From Hamiltosporidium tvaerminnensis (lineage: Eukaryota > Microsporidia > Dubosqiidae), in the NCBI GenBank assembly GCA_022605425.2, contig JAKIMF020000011.1, forward strand, positions 558,001-622,000: a DNA stretch of 64,000 bases, in the 5' to 3' direction. Shown here piece by piece: positions 34,361-44,656 of this stretch; position 1 is the first letter of the stretch, and every line of letters begins with the position of its first letter. The translations under genes and the position numbers were made by a program. The notes beneath the pieces are model-generated. The model was not told the origin of the DNA, did not search any database, and saw only the letters and a list, made by a program, of their open reading frames with translations.

Positions 34361-35892
34361 AAAAATCGTAAGAAGGAATCTTCACGGTCAAGGTCAGTTT
34401 CTAGTTTTGACTTCAAAAAATAACCCTCATCGTAGACTAATTCCATGTAGTTTGGCTTATTCGACATCTCATCCAAAGCCTCCATACAATTCCTATTCTT
34501 GTCAACTAGAAACGTGTTTATTGTCGTATTGAAAGTTATACTTTGATAGATGTTTACTTTTAGAAAATTTTTTGTGAAGCGTTTCAATTCTTTTTGACAT
34601 GCCGTTATATGCTTTTCTTTTGGGAATAGATGCTCAATACTTTTATCTTGTGATATCACAGAATATGAACAATCAGACAGATTGTTATATGTGTCCATGT
34701 TAATACTTTCAATTCCTAAAAATTCCTTTACCTGTTCGGGTGAACCAACCTTTGAATGTACGCTCCTTTCTGAACGATTATATACTGGCAAGCCAGCCTC
34801 AGGATCCTTCGATAAAAATAGGTTATGGGTATTACTTAATAGTTGTTTCTGTAATACATTACCCCTAAACAGTGCGAATATTTCATCCTTACTTAAGACA
34901 TCCTTAAGCACCACTTCAACAATTTTATTTTTTGACGTAAGTCTACAACCATGACACTTTAAGCTTGCAGAAACAACAGTTATTCTAAGATACGTCTTAT
35001 TTGATTTATGCATTACGTTAAAGGGGCACACATCCAAGGGTTCGATGTCAACATAGATAACCATCAAACCATCCTTGATTTCGCTCTCTCTCGCTCCGTA
35101 TATCTTCTTGTACTTAAAACCAAACTTTGCCAGCAACTTGACAAAAATAGTATCTCTTGGATCTGCATTCCCACTTTCGCTTTCGATACTTCCGTTATTT
35201 GAAGTTAAACTAGATCCCTCTTCAAATGCAATGAGATTTTTGCTGGCAAGAAATGTTCTGATACAAAGGCCTAGTTCACCGGGCCACTGAACGAAATGCT
35301 CGATAAGGTCAAGTTCTTTTCTAGGTCCGGTGTGTTTAGCATCAAATACTAATTTACCGTCAACCTTTTCTTTAGATGCCCCGAACGCCCTTAAGAGACA
35401 ACCACCGGGTTTATACACGTTCAAATCAACGCCTGGCAAATTTAAATGTTCGCGGACAAACGACAAAACCTCTGAAACGTTCATAAATACATACTCCTTT
35501 CCTTCTTTAAATAGTCTGACGATCATATGTTTCGAAAACTTTTCCTTACCAGTAGCATCTGAGACGATAAACTGAATATCAAACCCTGAAAAATAACCCT
35601 TTACAAATCTTTTGATGTCATCTACAAGGCTATCGAGTTGAAATTCTTTGCTGTGTAAATCAAAAAACAGAACCACTTTAGCATTCGCTCTTATAAATTC
35701 ATTAAAGTAGCCTTTAGGTATTTCTTGTTTGTAGAGTTCAAGAAAGTTGTCTTTGCCAGATATTGTCATTCTTTTTCCAAAAATTGACGTGGTGTAGCCA
35801 AAAACCAAATTTTCTTCGTGCCACTCATCTATAACTGTTTCAAGTTCAAATTCGCTCCCGGGTTCCTCATTCGTCTTTTTTATGGTTTTCAT
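34321..35892 (-). CDS. Archaeo-eukaryotic-type primase (first ORF of the element)
   Basis: Predicted DNA primase/primase-polymerase of 523 aa, related to the N-terminal half of viral D5-like primase-helicases. The hydrophobic strand 'VVLFFDLH' (73-80) fits catalytic motif I, although the second acidic residue is His. 'FSKHMIVRLF' (119-128) fits the sxH motif. 'GVDLNVYKPGGCLLRAFGASK' (154-174) fits motif III and the following Arg/Lys segment. A zinc knuckle of the kind found after such primases is formed by Cys289, His295, Cys313 and Cys316. Residues 330-520 link to the helicase. The ATG at 35892 directly follows CCC (35893-35895 on plus), the same start signal as the host genes. It ends at a TAA (34321-34323), 40 nt into the helicase frame. 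Confidence 0.8.
   Translation of the reverse strand: MKTIKKTNEEPGSEFELETVIDEWHEENLVFGYTTSIFGKRMTISGKDNFLELYKQEIPKGYFNEFIRANAKVVLFFDLHSKEFQLDSLVDDIKRFVKGYFSGFDIQFIVSDATGKEKFSKHMIVRLFKEGKEYVFMNVSEVLSFVREHLNLPGVDLNVYKPGGCLLRAFGASKEKVDGKLVFDAKHTGPRKELDLIEHFVQWPGELGLCIRTFLASKNLIAFEEGSSLTSNNGSIESESGNADPRDTIFVKLLAKFGFKYKKIYGARESEIKDGLMVIYVDIEPLDVCPFNVMHKSNKTYLRITVVSASLKCHGCRLTSKNKIVEVVLKDVLSKDEIFALFRGNVLQKQLLSNTHNLFLSKDPEAGLPVYNRSERSVHSKVGSPEQVKEFLGIESINMDTYNNLSDCSYSVISQDKSIEHLFPKEKHITACQKELKRFTKNFLKVNIYQSITFNTTINTFLVDKNRNCMEALDEMSNKPNYMELVYDEGYFLKSKLETDLDREDSFLRFLWIHLHLCCLLGS
34361..34365 (-). other. Five-T run at the junction of the primase and helicase frames
   Basis: On the coding strand the junction reads 'CGATTTTTATGG': in the primase frame the codons are TTT TTA, and the helicase ATG starts on the last A of TTA. 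A -1 slip on A-TTT-TTA would fuse the two ORFs without loss. Six Ts instead of five would make the reading frame continuous by itself. The heptamer resembles but does not equal the canonical T-TTT-TTA slippery site. Confidence 0.5.
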
Positions 35893-35895
35893 GGG
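35893..35895 (-). promoter_or_regulatory. CCC start signal of the primase ORF
   Basis: CCC abuts the ATG on the coding strand, as at UPF1 and the large paralogues. It falls in the 14-nt gap between the right terminal repeat and the start codon, so any core promoter must lie within or beyond the repeat. Confidence 0.55.
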
Positions 35896-35906
35896 TTAGA
35901 AATACC

Positions 35907-35964
35907 TTTTTTAGTTATTTCTGTGTAAAGGGATCCTTTTTTTTTCGAGGGGGATCCGTTTTTA
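35907..35964 (-). repeat. Right terminal inverted repeat
   Basis: Reads, as reverse complement, 'taaaaacggatccccctcg', A9, 'ggatccctttacacagaaat' and 'aactaaaaa'. It contains two GGATCC words flanking the ctcgA9 core; the left copy keeps only the inner one. Its inner end lies 14 nt from the primase start codon. Confidence 0.85.
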
Positions 35965-37909
35965 GTCGGCTTGTTAACACATCTTAATTATTAGCAGGAT
36001 TTTCGAGTTTCCAGAATTGAAGTTAGTCTGGCTAAAGGCGCGAGAAAAAAATACAGTCAAAAAAAGCAAGGTATATTGGAGATAACAGGTGTCTTGTTGT
36101 ATACAAGAAGCATTATGGAACATCTAGTTCTGAAAATAAAAAATTTGGAAGAAAAAAAGAATAATTAGAAGCGAAATTGAAATCTTAAGAAATGAATCAG
36201 AGCAATGAAGGCATTCTGATATGTAAAATTGATTGAATTAATTTTTAGAGATAATATGCGGATATATTTTTTGCTAATTATGAAATGTATTATAGGTGAA
36301 AAGAAGAGAACCACAATAAAAACCATCTGCTTCGTAACGAGTATGTAAAATTCGTGTGAATATGATTGCTTTTTGGTAAATATAAACCACATCGGATCTA
36401 TAGGCCGATCCTTCTATAATCCGAGTTACAATAGATTAAAAGAAACAAATGAATGTTTTTCATTTGTTCATCCTCGACATTGAGAAATAAAACAGGAATG
36501 GAATAAATAAGTAAAAAGGAATATATTCTAAATTAACAAACGATTCATGTTTTGAAAGTTTTGAAAAGCATAGTCTTTTTTACTGCTTAATTCATTCTCT
36601 TTATTATATTCTAATTTTTTAATAATTAATATAAAATTTATGAACGGCGAATAACAAAAATTCTACACCAGTGTAGTGTTTAATGTATTTTCATGTAGCC
36701 TATAAAACACGGTAAGCGTAAAAATGTATTCTTGAAACCATTTCTGTATGGAAAATAATATATTCATTTCTAAAAACAAAGTTAGACCGCTAGAAAATGT
36801 TTTGAATTGGTTTTAGCAGATAAATAAAGATTTTATAACAGAAAAATGCTAATTAGATTGTGTAAATAATTTATTTGTGAATTGTTTATGATACAAAGAT
36901 AAAACATGGAATTCAATTTAAAAACTTTGATAATTTGATAGCTTATGCTTTAAAGTTTTAGTAAAAAAAAGTGTTAGAAATTCTTTGATGTAATATATTT
37001 TGTTTACTAGGAGTTTTTTACGCACTTAGGTAGTTTTGTCAAGTAACTGAAGTTATGAATACGACAGAATTTAAGAATACCTAGAGATCTGAGTAAAAAG
37101 AAATAAATAGTCATTTGATACATGAATAGCATGACTCAAAATCAATTACGTTTTTTTATAAATGTTTAGACTTTATATTAGTTTAAAATGTATAATAAAC
37201 GAAAGCGAATATACTGCGAACTTTTTATCAATTTAATCATTAATAACTCAGATTGATTTGATATAGAGACTTCTTAACACTGTTTTAAGGTGTTTACAAC
37301 CAACTAGGATATAATAAATTCATTTACTCAATTAAAATTCTTATTTATTTAAAATACCTGTATTTTTTTAGATGAAAATTTTTTTGCTTTTAGAAAAGTT
37401 ACTAAGTTGCCCTAATATTCTTAGAAAAACCCAATTTAATTGCTGTCATAGGTTATGATTACATTTATTAAAATTTAGTTAAAACAATATACAAATCTAA
37501 TCTGATAAATACGGTTGAAAATCAATTTAAATGTACTATATATTATATTATTATGAGCATTTAGGCTCGAAATCAATTCATACCCAGGAACTCAATTCAA
37601 TATTACAAATAGTTGCCTAACCTCGACCAAATCATTTTTTTTATCATTAAAACTCCCATAATTTTTTTTTCCGAAAAATAGAAGTCAAGAATCGAGTATT
37701 ACACAATTGAAAAACCTGCTGTAATTGAATAAATAAATTCCACTAGAATAATATTTAAAAGAATTAATGTTTCATTGTTTAAAGTATAAAAGAGTAGATC
37801 ATAAACAAAAAAATTATTATTATGTTCTATTTTGTTTTTATAAACATTCTAATTTGTTATTTCGATAAGAAATTTTGAAACAAGTTTTAAAAAATTATTA
37901 TATAAGCGA
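35965..37909. other. Gene-poor region after the element
   Basis: No supported gene. A family C copy (C3) lies at about 36295-36517. The remainder is AT-rich. No sequence similar to the left flank of the element was found immediately outside the right repeat. Confidence 0.55.
36295..36517 (+). repeat. Family C interspersed repeat (copy C3)
   Basis: Shares 'aaaaaccatctgcttcgtaa', 'tataaaccacatcgg', 'gagttacaatagattaaaag', 'ttgttcatcctcgac', 'attgagaaataaaacagga' and an 'aataaataagtaa' tail with C1 and C2. It lies 330 bp outside the right end of the primase-helicase element, in the same orientation as C1. Confidence 0.75.
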
Positions 37910-38272
37910 ATGTTATCTTTTTTTGTTATGAAAACATTCACAACATTATTCATTCAATTATTCTTGCATATTCTTCTTAGCAAATATAACACCTCATTTA
38001 TGAATATTATTTTAGAAAAAACCTCATCACATCTTCTGATATATGATTCTATTAGTCCAATAAGCCTTTTTAAGATAATATTAATATTAAATATATTAAA
38101 TAATTTTTCAAAAAGAATAATCCGAAATAGAAGAAATATCTTACTAAATTTCTTTGATAAATATTTAAATTATGGCAAAAATGTACATATTTGTATATTT
38201 AAATATCCAGAAAAATATTTTAATGAAAAAAATATATTACTGAAGTATAAAAATGACTGGTTCAATATATAA
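37910..38272 (+). CDS. Small hypothetical secreted or membrane protein (120 aa)
   Basis: Open frame from an ATG at 37910. Residues 8-24 are hydrophobic ('TFTTLFIQLFLHILL') and could be a signal peptide, with a second Met at residue 7. A second hydrophobic patch lies at about 49-63. The C-terminal half is basic and Asn/Tyr-rich. There is no CCC motif and no recognised family. Its length and amphipathic composition exceed most random frames here, but the AT-rich codon use would also allow a chance ORF. Confidence 0.35.
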   Translation: MLSFFVMKTFTTLFIQLFLHILLSKYNTSFMNIILEKTSSHLLIYDSISPISLFKIILILNILNNFSKRIIRNRRNILLNFFDKYLNYGKNVHICIFKYPEKYFNEKNILLKYKNDWFNI

Positions 38273-41200
38273 TTTTTGGGGCTGGATACCCCCTTAAAAC
38301 TGTCCCTTTTAATACAAAAAAATCTTTTAAAGAATTACTGCATATAAAGATGATTGAGGTGAGTGAAGAGGATTGAATAAAAAATTTAAAAAAAATATTT
38401 AATGATTTATTTTTGTTCATTTTCAAAATTGGAATTTTTTTTTAAAAACATATGTATTAGTATATAATTTTCTAAATTTTAGGGTTTATAGCTTAAGCAT
38501 TAATATGAGTCAAATTAATAAACGATACAATTTTTTTAAGTTTCTAATGATATTGCATGCTACGTTTGGTTTCATAAAAAAACGCGTTTTCTGAAATTAC
38601 TTTATATTTTCATATTTAACGATGATTTGAAACCTTAATAACAATATCAAATCAGATTTTCTGTATTATTTGCCAAAACTACTTTAATATACTTTAAAAT
38701 AGAAGTCATATAACAATATCTATTTCAATGTTAAAGATTTTTTAAATCAAAAAAAAATATCCATGTATATACCTGTTGGAAATTGTTTATAAAACAAAAA
38801 GAATAAAGAAAAACGCTCTTAAAATGTAAAAAAAATTAAAAAAGCAGAAATTATCTTTGCAGAAAACGATTTGAATATATAGTCTGAATCAAGTTTTGCT
38901 TTAAAAAAAATATAATAACGAATACGATTACTTCTTATAAAGAAATTCGGTAATTAGGAGTTGACATTTGAAAATGTTTTGGTAGAGTAAAATAACTTTA
39001 TATTCCGCTTGTGAATTAAGCATATTCACTAAAATCAATAAATTAGAAAAAATAAATGTATTTTAGTGAATTTAAGAACTTAATTTAGTTACAATTCATT
39101 ATAGAATTTTTTTTGATCCGAAAATATAGTTTAAGATTCAAGGCTATAGACTTTTTTATAGTAAATTTTGTTATAAAGTATTGAGGTTATATTGAGACAG
39201 AGCTTTTGAAGCGTAGATAATACATTTTAATCAGAGTAAATCCAATATATGGAATAAGGAGTGAGTTATATTAAATGATTAAATAAAAAATATTACAATC
39301 CAAAAATTTTTTCAGTAAAAATAATATATATATTTTACCTTAATTAGTTCAAAACCATACAAAATACATTGAAAGTATCAAAATGATAGGATTGAAACAA
39401 ATTTATAATAAGATTCCTTCTTATAACCCAAATATTTTTTACATATATTCAGGTAAATTGGTTCATAATAGATTATTTTTCGCCAAAAAATATAATTTAT
39501 AATTTGGAAAAAAAAATCGGTATTTGAAATATTTTGAAATTCATTACATATATAATAATGCAGAGTTTAATATGTGACAAAAGAATCGGAAAATCACCTT
39601 GATAAATTCATCTAATCTCATTAAATTAAGCAAATATTATAAAAACAATTCAAAACTTAATGGTCAATTGTTGCATTCATAGTTTTTTTCGTACAGGAAT
39701 ACCTTAAGAAATTTTGATTAGACTTGAAACAAAATTTATAATCAAACAATAATGCCACAAGTAATAGCATGCGATTATAATCTACAAAAAAATTTATTTT
39801 CATTAAAAAATTACAAATAGAACAAAATTAAACATAAATAATGGGAAATCATATTAAATATGACTATTCAAAATAATATTCTTAGAAGTAAAAATATTTC
39901 TTGAATCAAAAATGTATTTATTAGATATACCTTACAGTGAATATATGAAAACAATCGCTAGTGAAATGTAATAGAAGTAAAAAAAATTATAATGACGCCT
40001 AAATATAGTTCAAAGTTAACGAATCCATCACCTCTATCGTCACATAACTGAAAATTTCCTCATTATGCTTCTCACACACAATAACTTTATACCCGGAAGC
40101 TTACTCCCCCTTGTCTAATACACAGTCTCTCTTTGCCGTATAAACTTCATGCACGAGCCATCACATAAAATATTAACCGTCTATAATTTGGTATTCACGA
40201 AGAAAATCGAAAGGCAAAATTTCAAAAATTACGTGCTTCTTATCAAATGTCTTCATGAATAGTCGCAATGTGTTAATTTTCGATGCAAAAAAACTTTAAG
40301 GCACACCGAAAATGCTGATCGTAACTTTACATGTATTAATAAAAGAGATTGTTTTGAAGACTCTTGACTTTTTAAAAATTTTAGCTTTGAATTAAAAAAA
40401 TTGGCTAGAATATAATTCCAAACAACATGAAATCTCACCTTGTTTCGTTTTTTTTATATGTTCGTTTGATAACATCTTAAAATGTTCCTATGATATGACT
40501 ACATGTTAAATTAAACCAATATTAGAGAAGAAAACTTAAGATGTGATTGTAGGAACACAATTTTTTTTAAATATTCTCAAGGGTATATTTAGCATCATAA
40601 ATGCAATCGAATAGGAAGTTGAACAAGATTTACGCGAGTCACCTACTGACATATAGTAGATTACAAGGTATACATATATTTTTGACAGTAAATCTATCTA
40701 ATGTTTTATATCCGCTTGAAAGCAAAATTGAATATGAATTTTTAAGCTAGTACCTTCGAAAGAAATCAAGAAGAAGCTTTATAGACAATGTCATTTAATA
40801 TTTATAGAGACATAATCTTAGTGAAAATAAGGTACCGTCTAATATGAAATTTAGTACTGTTGATCATGAAGAATAAATCTTTCAAACAACGAATAGAAGC
40901 CATTTTTTATAATTTAAGGCAGTTCATTTATGATAAACCTATGTTTTGGCTATTCTGAAGTATTTTCATAGATAAATAATTAATTAGCTGTGAATATGAT
41001 CAATCGGGTTCAAATAGTAAGTTCTAAGCTATGAATTTGAACAATATTACTGAACATACTCTTTTTATATTTATCCGACATTATTTGTACAGAATAAATC
41101 CCAAGTACCGTTTTATAAACTTGATGCGTTTATATATTTTATAAATGGGCTTTCATGGTGTATATCTTCACAGATCGATACTATTGCTACTTTTTTCCTT

Positions 41201-44200
41201 AATAAAATTATAATATCAACAAATAAATTTATGATATTCTAAAAGTTATATGTTTAAAATGAAAGCTTCGGGCTGAATAGTGTACACGGTTTTACTTATT
41301 TATTTCGTAAAAGCATGCAAAGAACAGTTTCTAGTACTGGTTTATCGTCTCTATCCCAATCTTCTATATGTATATATAAACTATATTATAGCCGTTGAGT
41401 ATAAGTATTGAAAATATTTGCTAGCTCAAAATGAAGAAATATTAGTATCGAGTATTTAAAATGCTAAAAAGCTGGCTCCAAAGAATTTCGTAAAAAATCA
41501 AGAGTATAGAAAGAATCATTAAGCCATTTTAGTGTTCATAAAAAACAATCAAGGCGTAAGAGTTATTATATTCAATGCTTTTACTACCTTAATTTCCATG
41601 ATTGTATTTGAGATTTTTTAAAATATTTGTATTAAGCTAGAGAAATCATATTTCGATAAGATAAGAAAAGGCTTTGGAAAAGTGGTCAAAAATATTTTAT
41701 GAAACAAAAGTAATTTAACTCTCGTGTTCACATTTAGGTAAAGATTCAATACGTCGATTATAAATCGTAATTAGTCAAAGTTAAAAATATATTCCAATAT
41801 TGCATCAACAGAACCGATGATGCTTTTTTATTGATGATCTTGTGATTCTTGTTATTTCTATGCCTATTTTGTATTTAAAGACAGATAAAGAACAATATTT
41901 CCTATAATACAAGTTTGGAAATCAACAAGAAAAAAATATCACAGAGTATCCGGTTAAAAAATAACTCCTCGAAAAGCTGATCTTAGCAATACATGCGAAT
42001 ATAAAAAAATTAAAAAAATTGCATGTTTATCTTATATAAAGGAGTAAAATAAATGTTTAAAATCCAAACTTAAGACTTCTGCACACCAAATCAAACAAAA
42101 AATGATTCTTTGATTTAATTTTCAAATTCTATCGGGAAATTTACTTTTATGGAGAGGAAATTTACTGCAATCAGCCGAATCTTCCAATTCAGATAGTCAA
42201 TGCATGTAGGTTTAGTATTAAACAGGTCAATTGGGATCAAGGTGCGCAGATAATCCGTAAATATTCAAAGCATAGCACTTAATACGCCAAACAGCTATAC
42301 ATTACGAATTAAAATAGCTTTTGCACAACTTTTGGATATTTTGAAAAGAAACAAAGAAATATTGACTGTGTGAATAAGAATCTAATATAAAATAAAAAAA
42401 TATCCTCATACCGACATAGAAGGCCTTTCAATGAAAGATATGGGATGTGGAATAATGTGTCAAATAAAATTTGTAAAGATTATACACACATGACTTATAT
42501 TTTGGACAATTTTAGTCATTGGCTATTAATTATAACTCGTGGAAGATAGTAAAATTATAATTTCTCAAACAATATACATATTATCCAGGTATTATGAATA
42601 ATCATGTAAATTAATGAGCTAGTTATTTAAAATTATACTGCTATCGATTGCACAATTCAAAGATGTATGTCGAAGCAAAGATTCATATCATTTAACCTTG
42701 GACCTGCATTTTATTTTTAGAACAATAATTGACATTCAAAAAAAATAAAAATGAATCTATGAAGAAAAAACCCACGATAAAAATGAACTGGAACCGACCT
42801 AAGTCCTGGAAACTCGAGATTAAAAACGCCAAGTCAATAATGATTGCTAATTAGCTGGAGTGAATGGCAAAATGCACACATGCTAAATCGCTGCAATTAA
42901 CCACAATGACAAACAAGCTTAGCGATATTAATTATGGCAAAAAAAAATAATTTTTATTAAGTCTAAAATTCCTAAATAACTTAATATTATCGATAATTAC
43001 TCAGTGTGCCAAATATGTAAATTGACAGTAATTGATACACATGTAGGGCCCACACGGCAAAATTTAATTTTTTTATATTCTTAAGGACTGTAAGTTGATA
43101 ATAATTTTATTGAACAGCAAAGTTTGGGGTATTAAAAATAGGTAAAATCCGAATTTTCTTTTTCATATACGCATCTTTTTAGACTAGAGGTAGAAAGAAC
43201 GAAAAAGATAACCAAGAAGTGTATTTTGTAGGCAATACTGCTTCGTATTATATATATTTTTCTGTAACATTGATTGTCTGCATTATGACAATTTATTCTG
43301 GTTATAAAATTAAAATTTAAGTTAAAGGCCTTTAGAATTCTAAAATTCTATTAACGAAATTCCGAAGCTCGTAGATATCAAAGCATTAATACTATAACAC
43401 TTTAAAAAACATAAAAAATTTTATAATATGATCAAAGTGGTCTAATTAGGTAAATCTTTTTGAAATTTTCTTTAATCGATAATGTAAAAATTATTTCGGA
43501 AAAGGTTAATGATCTTATCAAATAATATGCCCATGGAAATCCAAGAAATACAAAGCGTAGGTGTATCAAAATAACCAAGCAAAAATTTCTTTAAAAAACT
43601 GGTTTTCTTTCTAGATTAAGGGTTGTAAACCTTTGCTTATACTAAGACATAAAATGATAGGATTTTAAATAGCTAAAATATGAAGCATGGGGTTTAACAT
43701 TAACTTCAAAGATCAAATTTAGCTAATAGTGTCATGTACGAATAATAGAAGTGATTTGTGCGAGATAATATGCCATTTTCTTGTTAATATATAAACATTA
43801 AAGTAAATTGGCACAAAAAATTGCAGAGGGTGCATCATTGTATAGATCCCAATATTGTGTAGTTAGGTTAGAGAGTGCTGCGAAGAATTAACTATAATAT
43901 AGAAGGATATGCTCGAACTTTATTTGTAAGCTGTTGGATATATTTAAGAATATCAATCAAGATTTAAACATAACATATCAACAATATTATACTAGCCACG
44001 TAGCACAAAGCCCAATGGATTTTGATAGAAATGTGATTGAAGCACAAAAAGAGCAGTTCAACCCCCAAATTTTAATTAAATGCAAAAAATACCGTTTTAA
44101 ATCCAAAAATTAATTAAATAATCTGGCAATAAAGGACAAAATTAATTTGATAGAAAAATTCAAGTATATTTGGAAAAATTTGGAACTATACAGTCAGAAA

Positions 44201-44431
44201 TATTTAAAATAGTATGTCTAAGTACATTAAAGATCTATGAAAACCAAAAAAAACAGTCATAATTAAAAAAATCTTAGCCTTTTATCGGCCATACATTTTT
44301 TTTCAAAAAAGCCGTAATTATATCCGAATTCAACACAATATTGCAATTATATTGTATGTCAAAAATACCAAACAAATCGCTACATATAATTTTCCTGATA
44401 CCCGATAAATTCAAATTTAAAGAAAGAAAAT

Positions 44432-44656
44432 TCAATTTGGAACTTGTTCACCTTTTTTGCTTTCAGTGTATATTCGAGCTATGAGATTGTTTCTCATTTG
44501 CATAATTAAACGATTTGAGCATAATCGTACAAGTAAAACTATAAGTATAGCATTGAAGCCGATAGAAAATCTTCTGTTATGGTTTTCAACGTTTTTTATT
44601 TCCAAAAAAGAAGTACAGATTATAAAAATACAAAAGCTTATCGAAATTTTTTTCAT
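44432..44656 (-). CDS. Small hypothetical secreted or membrane protein (74 aa), doubtful
   Basis: Taken from the only well-placed ATG (44656); the longer frame starts with TTG. Residues 1-18 ('MKKISISFCIFIICTSFL') look like a signal peptide. A second hydrophobic stretch lies at about 32-45, and the C-terminus is charged ('TESKKGEQVPN'). The opposite strand is also open here, which weakens the case. No family recognised and no CCC signal. Confidence 0.25.
   Translation of the reverse strand: MKKISISFCIFIICTSFLEIKNVENHNRRFSIGFNAILIVLLVRLCSNRLIMQMRNNLIARIYTESKKGEQVPN

Larger units (their letters stand above)
32845..35964 (-). mobile_element. TIR-bounded primase-helicase mobile element (about 3.1 kb)
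   Basis: Inverted repeats of about 57 bp at 32845-32901 and 35907-35964 enclose a primase ORF and an overlapping superfamily 3 helicase ORF, both on minus. The packing is extreme: the primase ATG is 14 nt inside the right repeat and the helicase stop 28 nt inside the left one. It has no integrase, transposase, HUH nuclease or DNA polymerase B. The primase plus D5-helicase pair is known as the replication core of nucleocytoplasmic large DNA viruses, polinton-like viruses and some plasmids. A linear DNA with inverted ends and its own replication initiator would therefore make sense, either integrated here or assembled into the contig. Target-site duplications are not evident. The element is less AT-rich than its flanks. 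Confidence 0.8.

Noticed and set aside
34236-35575. Several plus-strand frames of 60-98 aa opposite the primase
   Set aside because: They are antisense shadows of the primase and helicase ORFs, which carry clear family motifs.
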